Part shown: positions 52,291-64,000 of the stretch, in pieces
Layout: each line of letters begins with the position of its first letter
How positions within the stretch are numbered: position 1 is the stretch's first letter
Source of the DNA: Pegea sp. RAD2-039
Taxonomy: Eukaryota > Chordata > Thaliacea > Salpida > Salpidae
Direction of reading: 5' to 3'
Length of the DNA: 64,000 bases
Assembly: GCA_034620365.1 (NCBI GenBank)
Contig: JAQGEQ010000179.1
Location: 744,001 to 808,000, forward strand
The notes under the pieces: model-generated
Databases searched by the model: none
Seen by the model: only the letters and a program-made list of their open reading frames with translations
Told to the model about the DNA's origin: nothing
Program-made: the position numbers and the translations under genes

Positions 52291-53926
52291 ACTTTAAACC
52301 ATGGAAAGATAAGAGAAGTTAAAACTATTTTTCAAATTCCATAACATATTGTTATTATAAGTGTTATTGTAGATCAAAAAATCTTTATATTCTTAGAATT
52401 AACAAAAAGGTTTTGTATTTATCATTATTAAATATAATATAATAGAGAAATAACAACAATATTTTTGACTATTGAATAGAATTCATTATAAGAATGACAA
52501 TTATGCTACAACTTTTTCGAGAAAAAACTAATTTAGCAGATCTTTTAAATATCATGTAGGTAAAGTTTGCAAAAAATATCAAAAGAACTTTTAAAGTCAA
52601 ATATTTTCAATTATGAATTAAGACACTAAAATTATATTTTTCTTAATATTTTACTTATACTTTTCATAGGATGGTAGAAACAAAATTCTGCATTTTTACA
52701 TTCTAAGTTTTATTTTTTAATATTGATGAGCAACTATAATCTAAAAACTTTCAACCTCTATTTTCAAATTCATTTAGCTTTAATTTGAAATATTGTTTTT
52801 AAATCATACTTGTTTAGGTCACTTTATTTAGCTGAGTAATAAAGTTTGTACAAAATGGTTTACATCAAAGTTTATTTTTTGTTAAATCACAAAAAAGAGT
52901 ATAACAACAAATAATGGAAAATCATTGGTGATAGATAAAAAGAACATTTTACTTGATATTTCTGTGACATTTTTGCTATTTATATCACACTGTATCTAAT
53001 TTGTATTTTTTAAGCTAAGAGACAAAAGATACTTTTTACTCTCACGATTCATCGTTTTAAGTAAACAAAGAATGTTTGAAGCTGGTTGGAGCTACGTAAG
53101 AAAATCTATCAATAAGATAAATAATAAAAGAAAATTCAGTGCAAAGTTCAAAGCATTTTACAAAATAACAATAAAACTGTCTATAAATTTAAAAAATATC
53201 TTTAACTGTTAATAACATCTTATCTGTTTGTATAAAAGTAAACTAAAACAAACGTTATGAATTTAATTAGTTCTTTCAACAATTTCTCTTTTTTCAGCTT
53301 TCACAACTAACGCTTGAGTACCTACAGAAATTTTTGAAAGTCTAATAGGCAAATTAGAAATCGTGATTTTAACTCTAGATGTTTGGAAGCAGTTTTTAAA
53401 ATCAATAATATATATTTCGCTATTACGTTATAAGTATTTTCTAAACTTTAATTAGCTTGATTTTTGTAATAAATTAAAACATAATTAATTTTTTTCAATT
53501 ACGATTTTTACAAGTTTATTTTTGTTAAAGTAAAAAAAAAGTTTTGTTTTAAAAATTGTTTAATTTTTTGCAAATGACAAAGTTAAAAGATATTTCTAAA
53601 ATTTCATCACCACAGTATTGATAAGATTTTGATAGAATATTCATATTATTGTTTTTAAACAAAGATTAAGAAACGGAGTATTAGCAAGCTGTTGATTTCA
53701 AAAAAAAATAGAATTAATCGATTTTAAAAGTTTTAAGTTTCATTTTTAGTTTTCAAACTAAGTTCTAAAATGGAAGATAATATATATTTCTTTGAATTTG
53801 TTTCCATCATTTCTTTGGGTTGATATATGAAAATTTACGAAATTTAATCATTTAAAATTATTTGAGTGAAAAATATTAAAATGGATTATGTTTCTATAAC
53901 TTCTGTTTTTGAATTCAATATATATT

Positions 53927-54032
53927 GCATCAGTAGTCTATTAAATATAAAAATAAAACTTTTTGACTTGTATGTTTACTTAAAACACTTTTAAAAGTTG
54001 TACAATTAAACGGTTCATCAAGTTTTATCAAC
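53927..54032 (+). repeat. Dispersed inverted repeat, arm 1
   Basis: Aligns in reverse orientation with 57994-58098. It includes a perfect 27-bp match (53955-53981 against 58044-58070) with recognisable similarity over about 105 bp. This suggests two old copies of one unnamed repeat, or ends of a decayed element. Confidence 0.7.
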
Positions 54033-57000
54033 AGTATTACTTTGATCTTTTTAGTTGTCACCATACCAACTACAAACTATTTTCATTTTAACAAACTTTC
54101 TTAACCTATCATAAGTCATTATTTAGACATAACCCAACTGTATTTAAGCAAATATAAGTGTATTCCAGCAATGGATACTAAAAATAATAAAATAGGCTTA
54201 ATGTCCTTTTTCGTTTCATCAAACACCTCTTTAATTAGATCTTACAACTTGTTGAGATGATTTTTATTCATTATTTATTATTCATTATTATTCAGTAACT
54301 TATGTAAATTTACTTTCAGTTTTGCTTCTAATATTTTTAACTAAGTTTAATTATAAACAGATTTTGTAGTGATAAATTATTCTAAAACTTTTACAAATAT
54401 TTTAGCTATACACTTTAAATTTTTGATAAAATGGCTGAGTTTTAAATCTCAACTAATTCTAAAAGTTTATTTTATTGAGGAATTCATGATTAAAACAACT
54501 TTCTACAAAATTAAATTAAACCTTTTCATATTTACACAATTGTTTATCAAACTGCACTAATTAAATTTCAAGTATATATAAAACGATAGCTTACATCTTG
54601 ATAATAACTTAGGTTGTTTTCAGTTCATAAACAATTAATTTGAGTTTTTTAAGACTATTATGCAAGAATTTATTTTAAATATTTTTACTACTTGGTCATT
54701 AATGCTAAAAACAAGTTTTTGATTTTTTCTAATGTGATATTTTCCATGAAAACAAAAAAGTAAATAGCCAATATTACGTTTTATAAATCACTATTACGCA
54801 AAGAAAATTTAATCTACTTCATTAAAAATCTTTGAAAAAGTCTGCAAGCTATCATAAGACTGTTCTCAAATATTGCTGACATTTACGCTAAAAATATATA
54901 AATAAATTTGTCTTAGACTGTCTAAAATATTTTCAAATATTTATATCTGAGTAAACTGAAATTAGATATCTAAAAATCGAAACCTTTGTTTTAGTTACTA
55001 CTTTCCGTTTGACCTTTATTGGATCAACATCAAATTGCTCTAAGCTGAAGGAAAATATTTGTGTTTACATCAATTCATCTAAGTCATAATTTATTATATA
55101 ATCTTGTTAGTTATTATCTATATAAATTACATACTTTTAGAAATTACATATTCGGTTACTGTAATTGATTATTTGTTTTTTTTTAATTCTCTTAGGTGAT
55201 TTTCTTTTTAATTTTGTATGTTGAAACTACTCTTAATTTGTTGATATTTTGATTAATGATTTCATGGAATTTTTTACCTATTTAAAAGTAAAACTCCTTC
55301 TGCAAGTTTTTATCAAAGCTTGAAATAGTATAAAGCAAAGAAATTATAACTTAAGAACTCTTTTTTAATTACATAAATACTTTTTTGAATATGAAACTAT
55401 CAAAATACTATTAAACAATATATTATGTTCCCAATTATGTTGTCATGTCTCTTGTATTTCTTAAAAAATAAGCGATTACTTATGTTGTTTTTACACAAAA
55501 TGAATACAAGTGCTTACTGATGTATAGAATAAACTTAAGCTAGGTTATTACTAAAGAAATTTACAGAATTAAAAAACTAACAAAACTTTTTTTTGCTTTG
55601 TCATGTCCGTATAATGATCAGATAAGTATTATGAATTTAGCTGAAATAAAATTTCATCCAACAAATTGAATATAATGATATTTTGAAAAGCATTTTGTAA
55701 AGTAACTCTTGCAAGCTAGATATTATCAATAAAAGTGGAATTGAAAATTTGATGAAAATTTAACAAAAGTTGTTGAAAATCGTTTGAATTAAAGTCTTTA
55801 AGTCTCGTTATAAATTAGCCAAAATAAATTGCTTTTTAAGACAAAATTTTTTAAGGTTTTGCTGACTCTCTAATTTTTTAAACAGTTTTATAATTATTTT
55901 AGAATATTTTGCTTCAACTTTTAGTTGTGCAAACAAACCAAAGGTGACAGTGACTTTCTCAAAAATCTTTTGCAATGTCATTTAATGATGTTGACCTTAA
56001 AAAGCTTGACAGTATTCAAATTTGTTAACTTTGGGCTTCTATTTTTCCAGGATGTAATAAAAGTATTTGAAAACATCATATATCATATTACAAACAAACT
56101 TGCAACCTAAATATTAATTCAAGATATATACTTCATGTTTAATAAACTCTACGTAATAGACTTTTTAATTTAATTATATTTGGGCACATATATTTTAGTC
56201 ATTTTTGCTTTTTATTACTTTAATTGAAACTGTTCCTTACTTGTTAATATTTTTTGAACATAAAACTTCCAAAAAATATCAAATAAAATGCAAAATGGAC
56301 GAACGCCATTAAACATAGAAATTATTAGAAGTAGAAGCAAATTGGATAAATATGATTTTGTAAAAATATAGCCGGTAAAATTGTTAAAGTATATAATCTA
56401 TGAAAAATATATTTTTTTTAATTTAGGCAGATATAGATCAAAAAATAGCTTTAAACAGTTTTGGCTGATAATATATTTAAACAAAATAAAAACTCTTATA
56501 TTTATTTCAAAACAACCTTACATACATTTATCATAAATATTTTCTTCAATTATTTACTATTTTCTTCAATTCAAACTTTTCACAATTATAAAATATTTAT
56601 TTTCTTTGTTTTAGTTTTATACACTCCAGTGTCTTTGTAATTGAGATAACTTTATTTCGAAAAACACAATTTCAACGTGTTCTACTGATTTTTTGGTAAT
56701 ACTTTTGTTAAGTTTCAATTTATCAGTAGTTCCTTAACTTGACCTTTTAAAATCGGTTTTTCTCAAAGTAAAAACGTTCAATAGTTAACTATTATCTATA
56801 AATTAAAAAAAGTTTAAGTAGTATAGTTATAAAGCCTTTTTTTAAAGAGAAAACCAGCATGTTGCACGTAATTCCTACAAACTAAAAATGACAAAACATA
56901 GAAATGAAAATGATGGAAAATCTTTTTTTCAATTATAAATATTTGTATAACTATTTATAATGATCAAAACACTCACTGATTCCTATTATTTTAGTATATT

Positions 57001-57993
57001 TCAAAGCATTTGTAAATCGTATTTAATGTATGACTCTAGTGAAACTTAATTTGTCTTAAAATAATTGAGTTAATTTATGTTAATATTGAGTTAAATTGAA
57101 AATACTAAATAATGATAATACTGCACATATGTATAAGTGAATATTTCAAGGATTAAACAAATGTTATGCATGAACCAAGCCAACATATATATATAGAATA
57201 CAAAGTAAAAACTATAAGTTTGTTAATCAAGTTTTACATTTATATCAATGTTTTTTCATAAGACTAATGTTATATGATCATTTTTGATTATAAAAGTATC
57301 ATTTATATATTATTAGGTACTTTATTACCTGAAGCCTTCTGAATAAGTTTCCATCACTAAAGTATCTTAGTAATCCAGTTTGAAATTGTAGTAAGCGGCG
57401 ATAATGGATTAAAACACATTGACCTTGAAAATTGATTTCGTTGAAAACTATTTCTAAACAAATTTTTCAAACTTACTTTAAAGTTGACTTAATTTCATTT
57501 AGGTTTTAGAAATATTTAGGAATAAATGAATAAAATTTGATAATTTTGTTTGAGGTTTAATTGTACCTTTGAAAATAAACATTTTATTATTTTGTTCATA
57601 AATGTTCTCTAATTTTGTAATTTAGAGAAATTAAAACTAAATAAAGCTTGCCTTAGGGATTATATCTAAAAGAAAGTATTTTATATTTACATATCTGCTA
57701 AAAATGGACAAATAGAAATATATAAAAACTTTTTAAAATTACATTTCAAAAAAATAAAAGCAGAGTTATAAAACAAAGTTTTTAAAACTTTCACCTATTT
57801 TTCACTGATAAATTTGCTGTTATCAAAAGTTTGAAAAATATTTTTAAAGATGACTTAGACTTATAAATAAATAAAAAGTTTCTTTAGTCAACTACAAATT
57901 ACAACTATTAACTAATACAATACCCTTAAAGTATTTGGTCATTCTACAACTTTTTGGAATTTTTTTATAAATAAGATTGAATTTAAAAAACAA

Positions 57994-58098
57994 TTTATTG
58001 AAACTTGATAAGCTGTTTAAACTACAAATTATAAAAGTGTTTCAAGTAAACATACAAGTCAAAAAGTTTTCTTTTTATCTTTAACCTACTATTGATGC
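57994..58098 (-). repeat. Dispersed inverted repeat, arm 2
   Basis: Reverse-complement partner of 53927-54032, about 4 kb away. Similarity fades on both sides of the shared core, and no transposase remains between the arms. Confidence 0.7.
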
Positions 58099-59311
58099 TG
58101 ATTTAATATGAAGTTATTGTTTCTTAAAAATTGAAAAACATTAGTGTATTGTATAAGGATCTTTAAGATAAAAAAAGTTTGTGAAACACCAAAGTAGTTT
58201 CATTATTGTTACTTAATAGAAAGAGCTTTAGTGACCACAGTTGCTTCACATACAGTTGATTCATTTATATTATCTATTCTTAATGATAAAAGCTCTATGA
58301 GGCAGTTTTATTGTATCGTAAAATGTGGCCAACAACAATGCTAAGAAACGACGAATGGCACAACTGTAATCACATAAGCAAACTTATAAGCAAGTATGTG
58401 ACGGTAGGTCTATCTTCGAATATCATTTACATATGCGGTAAAATAATCTAGTGTCAAAAATAGTTGAATTTGGAAATAGCTGATTGATGAAAAAGTTGAG
58501 AACATAAAATCTAATATTTAAGTATTCGGCTATATTCAATATTCAAAAGACTTTTCGGGGAATTTTCTTACCCTGAGCTGAAGGAATCAACAATTTATAT
58601 TTTTTAATCAAAATTTTACTTTTGTATTAAATAAGTATGTATCTTTCTTGATGATATCATCTTCTTTCAGGATTTAATGTTCATTAAATGACAATTTGTG
58701 ATTCATTTGCCACATTTTAGTAGTTTCGACTTTAGATTAAAAGTGTAACTAATAAACTAACAGCTAGTGGCTTAACTTCATTAAGTTTATCTAAGGTGAT
58801 TTAAAAACAAGCTGTTAGAGGCAAACATAGTCTTTATACAAATGGAATATTTAATAAAAATTTTGGTGCAATGTAAACAATGAGCTATTGTTTTAAGTAG
58901 TATTATTCATAAAATTCAAATTGTTTTTTATGTAAAAAGTAAATTATCAACAATATAAAATTACATTATATAATACCGTTTATAATCTTTGCATTATACG
59001 ATTAAGTAACAATTAAATTTAAAATTTAAGTAACATTTAATTAAATACGTCCTACGTACATACTTTCCAAAATAAATGAAATAAAAGACAAAGTTTAACT
59101 AGATCAAATAAGCTTGAAAAGTTGAAAAAAATGACTATAAATTAAAGTTCAGTTTGATGATGTAGAGTAATTTTATCCTTTTGGTCATGAGTTCACAGAA
59201 TTCAAGTCTCCGAGATATAAAAGAAATAACATTAAAAAAAGAAAACATTTAAAGACGTAAAAGCTGAGATTTCATTTTGGGAAAACTGATCAGCAAAATA
59301 TAAAGTTTTTA

Positions 59312-59363
59312 TGACGTAAGTACGTAAGCTTACGAAAAAGGTTTTTATTGAAGTCTATATAAG
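59312..59363 (+). promoter_or_regulatory. Candidate IL-17 (gene 1) core promoter with TATA box and bZIP-like sites
   Basis: TATATAAG at 59356-59363 lies 80 bp upstream of the ATG, placing a start site near 59386-59392. Just upstream are TGACGTAA (59312-59319) and the perfect palindrome CGTAAGCTTACG (59323-59334), which resemble CREB/ATF or C/EBP-type half-sites. Factor identity is inference. Confidence 0.6.
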
Positions 59364-59443
59364 CCGTCTGGTTGCTTACAGATCATCTACTTATCGACTA
59401 AAGCCTTTTAATTGATTTTAAAATCGAAAAAAAAACTCTCAGA

Positions 59444-60517
59444 ATGTATTTCAAACAAGTAAGACATTTTTTTTAGTTTTTTTCATCATTGTGTTACATA
59501 TATCAAGTTTTTTATATCTTTATTATAAGTTTTTTGAAGTTACTGTCACAAGTATACTGATATATATATATTATGTATCTATAAAATCGTTCTAATTATA
59601 TTTACAAACTAATATTTAGATAGAAATTTTGATTATTACAATAAAATTCTTACAGATTCTTGCAATTGTTCTTATCTTTCAAATAATCGCTTCTATGGAC
59701 TGCCGTTCGACAAAGCGAAGGTTCTTGATTTTCTTTGCTAACATTACTTAAACAGCATCAACAAGATACAATTCAAAAATTTAAACCTCTGACAGATATT
59801 TAATGACATATTTTATTTTTAGAATTAATAAGCGATCTAATTCGAGAAGAAGCTTCTATATTAAAATTGACCAAAGGTTTGGTGTAAATTATGTCCAGGA
59901 AACGTCTGTAAGTTTAAATTGGAATTCAAACAATTCTGTGTTAGATAAAGTTGATAAATTTCTCATTAATTTCTCTTAGTTCAGTAAATGAACACTGTTA
60001 AAACGCTTGAGTTATAACTTTAAGAATTTTTAAGCTTATCAATTTTTAAAATTTGTTATGAAATTTTATCTCTTTAAATTACAGTTCATAACAAAATTAT
60101 TTACAGCAAACTTGTGAACAAGTTCGCCGTTCAGGAGTATACTGTCCATATCATGAAAAATTCGAAGGAACATTCCTCACCAGTGCAGCTGGTAATGTTA
60201 CTGAAGGAATTGCAGTAAGAAGTATTTCACCGTGGATCTATTTGTAAATATAGTCTTAAACAAATCTTCATCGACATGATCGAGTTATTTTGTACAGAAT
60301 GGATTATGATGAAACACGGCGACCGGCAACTTTAGTTACTGCTTGTTGTGTTTGTACTAATTGTGTTATCAGAACTTTAGGAGGGTATGAAAGAGACGTA
60401 AATAAATATAGTTATCATGTTTACATGCAACAATTTGTGGAAAAAATTACTTCTATTGGTAATGTAACTGTTCCTCATCAAGTTGGCGCAGGTTGTACCT
60501 GCGCTGGAACTGAATGA
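59444..60517 (+). CDS. IL-17-like secreted cytokine, gene 1 (5 exons, 173 aa)
   Basis: Secreted cystine-knot cytokine of the interleukin-17 family, expected to signal through IL-17 receptors. Exon 2 encodes a hydrophobic signal-peptide core (ILAIVLIFQIIASMDC). The mature part has a basic stretch (STKRRINKRSNSRRS) and CEQVRRSGVYCPYHEKF. The family signature SPWIYLMDYDETRRPATL is followed by ACCVCTNC (Cys117-123) and ends GAGCTCAGTE (Cys167, Cys169). Exons: 59444-59458, 59656-59720, 59823-59907, 60107-60243, 60298-60517, with intron phases 0, 2, 0, 2. AATAAA lies at 60684. It is the upstream member of a tandem pair. IL-17 subtype is not assignable. Confidence 0.92.
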
Positions 60518-61017
60518 TATCATCTGGATCAGTTTTTACCCAGTTTATTTTTTGTATTCAAAACTATATTTATGTACCTTTAAGGTACAGTACGTATAAT
60601 TTTTCTGCTTTCTAAAATAATATGTTATTGTAACTGTATATATGTATATAAAAAATTGTTTTTAATCGCAAAGTCGAGAATAAAATAAAGATTTCATTTT
60701 AAATTTTTGCTGTTTTTGCAATTTAGTTTTTATAACTTAAATTCTGAAAATAATCAAACTGTAATTACAAAGGTTTTCTCACTATTTATTTTGTGACGCA
60801 AACCTCAAAATGAAGAAATTATTAAAGCATTCCATTTTTGTAATAATAACTTCTAAATTTAGATAATAAAAGTAAATTAAAGATATTTTATGACAAGTTT
60901 TTATAAATAGATTACTTTTAAATTATAATCGGTACTAAAAAAAATAACAAATAAAGATAATTGAAAGTAAATAAACCATTTGAATTGCAAATATTAGGAC
61001 TACCAACAGTTAGAAAA
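60518..61017. other. Spacer between the two IL-17-like genes
   Basis: 500 bp holding the gene 1 3' UTR and AATAAA at 60684-60689, then AT-rich DNA with the presumed gene 2 promoter. No TATA box comparable to that of gene 1 is seen. Confidence 0.45.
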
Positions 61018-62569
61018 ATGCTTCTAATATTAGCTTCCCTTAATATTGTAAGTTTCAAACAGAAACATAAGAAATATCTTAATAAGTTTATTAATAATTT
61101 ATGGTTGTACAGTCATTTAAACTGTTTAAACAACTTGTAAATAAACAATAACTTACATTTTTGAAATAAAATCATTTTAACCAAATTTGTTGAAAATTGT
61201 TTTTTGATGTTTATGTTAAATTTTTGTTTGTAAATACAGTTTGCTTTAATATAAGAGTTTCAGTTGATGTTTTCAAATTTAATTTGAAGATTGAAGCTAA
61301 TAGAACAAGTTCATTATGTACTTGAAGAAAGTGAGGATTTTTATTGAATTATAAAATTATAAATAACTCGATATTTATTAAAAAGCAAGATATTCTTTCA
61401 ATGAATATAAATATTTTACTTTTATTTTTACAAATTTTATCAGTTGAAATTCTTGTTAATTTTTTTTTTTAATTTATTTGCTTATAAAACTAATAAAATT
61501 AAGTTTATCTAATTGTCTATATAACAATTATTACAAGTAAAAACTTTTATTGATCAATTATTTTTTAGGCTCTTGTGTTGATCTTCATATGCCATATTCT
61601 TGTTATATGTCATACCAACGGCTGGTTGCTATCCGAAGAGTTTGTTTACCTTTTTAATTGTTACAGCATAAAGTTTTTATAATCATAATCGTATTAGAAC
61701 AATTTCTAATTATATACACAAATAAGTGTGTACCTGCACTAATTCTATCATTACAATTTTATTTAATGTATTTGTACAATTGTTATTCTTGTTTTTGTCA
61801 ATGTTTAAATGAGATACTTTTATATTATTTTTATAGCAATTTAAATCCGGGACCATTGTCAAATGCTTATCATATGGCAGTTTCAAGTGGGGTTGATCCT
61901 GTACCAATTTATAGCTCTTACAATACTCTTTCTGTAGGTTCAACTCATAAATTTGTAATTTATAGTTAGTACATTGACATTAGCCAAAAATGTTTAGTAA
62001 AGTATTTTATAAGAATTGGTTACAATCTTTAGTAATGTCATATGTAAATTCATAAACTTTTTTCGGTTTTTGATTGGCATAAAAACTTGTTTTGATTATG
62101 AAGCTAACTTTAACTATTTAGATTAAAAATGATTAAAAATTGTTTTCAGAGGTTGTGTTTAAAAGTACGAGGTTCAGGTAAGTTGTGCCCCTACCACGAA
62201 AATTACGATCCAGTAAAACCTTTTGATGGTACAAAAACAGACTTACATTTATCACAAAGAAGCTTATCTCCCTGGGTATATTTGTGAGTAGTCATCAATG
62301 CAGTAATTAGCATTCCAGATAAAACTACCTTTTTAAACAGATGGGATTATAACCCTCGACGTGTACCAAACGTATTTACTTATGCCTGTTGTGTCTGTAT
62401 TCGATGTGTAAACAGGACCTTTGTAAGACATCGGGAGGTTATAGGTAAGCTTGATGAGTTTACACATCAAGTCCGCACAACTCACATGGTTGGAAGACAT
62501 ATTGGTGGAAGTGTTATTGACGTGCCTGAGGAAATATCTGAAGGATGTACCTGTTACAAGGTTGGCTAA
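61018..62569 (+). CDS. IL-17-like secreted cytokine, gene 2 (5 exons, 186 aa)
   Basis: Second IL-17-family cytokine. Exons 1-2 give a strongly hydrophobic leader (MLLILASLNIALVLIFICHI). Then follow LCLKVRGSGKLCPYHENYD (Cys69, Cys79), the signature SPWVYLWDYNPRRVPNVF, ACCVCIRC (Cys127-133), a longer loop than gene 1, and EGCTCYKVG (Cys180, Cys182). Exons: 61018-61047, 61569-61639, 61837-61933, 62150-62283, 62341-62569, with intron phases 0, 2, 0, 2, identical to gene 1. AATAAA is at 62642. Exon 1 is short and supported by donor, phase and the leader it completes; the other exons are firm. Confidence 0.88.
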
Positions 62570-62647
62570 AGCTAAGCTTTCTGAAAAAAGCAATTGGCTG
62601 TTGTTGCCAAGTGACATCTGTGTGAATATTTTAACTTTCTGAATAAA

Positions 62648-64000
62648 ACTGTTCTAGTTGTAGATTTCTCTATTCATAAATAAACATGTTTTTACTTTCA
62701 AGTTGAAAATTATTTGTTTTTCTTATCTTTAATTCACTTATACATCTCTATATTATTTATATAATTTCATTTATACATCTTTCTTACTATGCGTAAATGG
62801 AATAAATTATGTGAATTAAAAAATAATATAATACATTAATAAGAGCTGTGAATATAAACTTATTTCAGTTTTAACTTTTATAACGTTCAAATCAATTTTC
62901 AGACTTGAGATATCATTTTAAAAACTTCGCAATACAGTATTTAACAAAATTATAAATACTTTTGTAAATAAATCATTTATAAAACAGTTTGACCAGCTTA
63001 GTAAACATAAAAGAATAAACTTCATTTGAAAAAAAAAACTCTGGTTGCTTAATTCAAGTTCATGTCTTCTAATATAATAGAAATAAGTGATTACAAAACT
63101 ATACTATTTTATTTTACACAATAAATCTTGAGCTTGTAATTACTTTAATAAACTTTTCGAATAGAGCAAACATTCCAAAGGTTTGATTTGTCATAAGATT
63201 GTATATTGATCTGTAAAATCTTGAAAAGTATTAAAAAAGGCCAGAATTACGCTGTTGCTGAAACTAATACTTTTTTAGATTGCTGGAGAAGAATAAATCT
63301 AAACAATTAAATTTGATAGTAATGTATTCCGTTTATGATAATTTCATGAAACTAGAATTAAACTAGAAGCTATAGAAGAAAATGTTGGTACTTAAATATC
63401 TCTCACTAAAAAAAGTTGATGTCAAATTTATCTTCAGTTTGTTTATTTACCTAATGCTTGGCTGCATATAACAAATCATACAGCCTTCAAAGCAAACACA
63501 GCACATAATGACTGCGAAGATTTAAAACCCAGAATTCTTAAATACCTCAGTTCAACAAAATTATTATATAAAAATCAGAACACAGCAAAATATTAGAAAG
63601 AATGCAAATGAAGAAAATGGCAATCATCAATTGCTTGTCAGATTGATTAGTGCTAATCAAGGGATACTTAACCACAACTAGCAAGAAATTGCTTCAATAA
63701 ATGTGTTCCAAATTGAACCTTTATTGTTTACAGTTTAGGTACAATAAAAAAGTTATTTAACTAACTTGGCTACATTTAATAAGAATTGAAACTTGTACAA
63801 AAGTATTCAAACTGAAATTTTGACCAAAGCTAGATTTGAGAAGTACTTGAACAACTTTATTTACTTCATTATTATTGTTGTTTAAAATGAGAAAATAATA
63901 GCTTTTAAACAATTTATCAAAGAATTTTAATAATGTGAGTTATGCGTATACTAACCCTACTTTAGATTGTTTGCAGAACTGAAGTAGTCATCTACTAATT
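62648..64000. other. Downstream of IL-17 gene 2, nothing recognised
   Basis: AT-rich DNA to the window edge. No coding exon, RNA or repeat could be supported. Confidence 0.4.

Larger units (their letters stand above)
52291..59340. other. 7-kb gene-poor AT-rich region
   Basis: No gene on either strand that I can support; the longest frames are 61-63 codons and composition-driven. The only structure found is the inverted repeat pair at 53927 and 57994. Confidence 0.5.

Noticed and set aside
58310..58440. Slightly GC-richer patch resembling an exon (around TGGCACAACTGTAATC)
   Set aside because: No open frame with splice sites and no protein similarity on either strand.

Overview
This is a eukaryotic, animal genome window: strongly AT-rich, with GT-AG introns and metazoan gene families (MPRIP/outspread, IGF2BP/Imp, AMPK alpha, IL-17 cytokines, an M1 membrane aminopeptidase). 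The species cannot be named from the sequence; an invertebrate with an AT-rich genome carrying non-LTR retrotransposons fits best. I built the spliced gene models by hand from splice sites, reading-frame continuity and family similarity. Each keeps the frame across every junction.

Layout. 1-16 kb: one 44-exon minus-strand gene for an MPRIP/outspread-type actin scaffold (two PH domains, long coiled coil). It carries two intronic minisatellites and an unusual density of TGACGTCA and TCACGTG palindromes. 16.4-17.3 kb: intronless HADH (mitochondrial beta-oxidation). 18.5-22.3 kb: decayed non-LTR retrotransposon pieces. 22.45 kb: tRNA-Trp. 24.1-30.7 kb: 16-exon M1 zinc aminopeptidase, a type II membrane protein. 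33.3-35.1 kb: IGF2BP/Imp with its whole coding region in one exon. 37.6-39.6 kb: tail-anchored cytochrome b5, divergent from IGF2BP. 40.6-43.4 kb: more retrotransposon copies, one with most of a reverse transcriptase. 44.8-47.5 kb: 10-exon AMPK catalytic subunit. 48.0-49.7 kb: intronless PIGC and FCF1, tandem on the minus strand, 212 bp apart. 51.4-52.3 kb: a tRNA-derived SINE beside a reverse transcriptase fragment of a second family. 52.3-59.3 kb: gene-poor DNA with a diverged inverted repeat 4 kb apart. 59.4-62.6 kb: two tandem plus-strand IL-17-like cytokine genes with the same 5-exon, 0-2-0-2 intron-phase structure.

The genes are ordinary single loci rather than a functional cluster. The items most worth a second look are the SINE/LINE pair sharing a 3' hairpin, the palindrome enrichment confined to the MPRIP locus, the mix of intronless and intron-rich genes, the close FCF1-PIGC pair, and the tandem IL-17 genes with a compact TATA/bZIP-like promoter.
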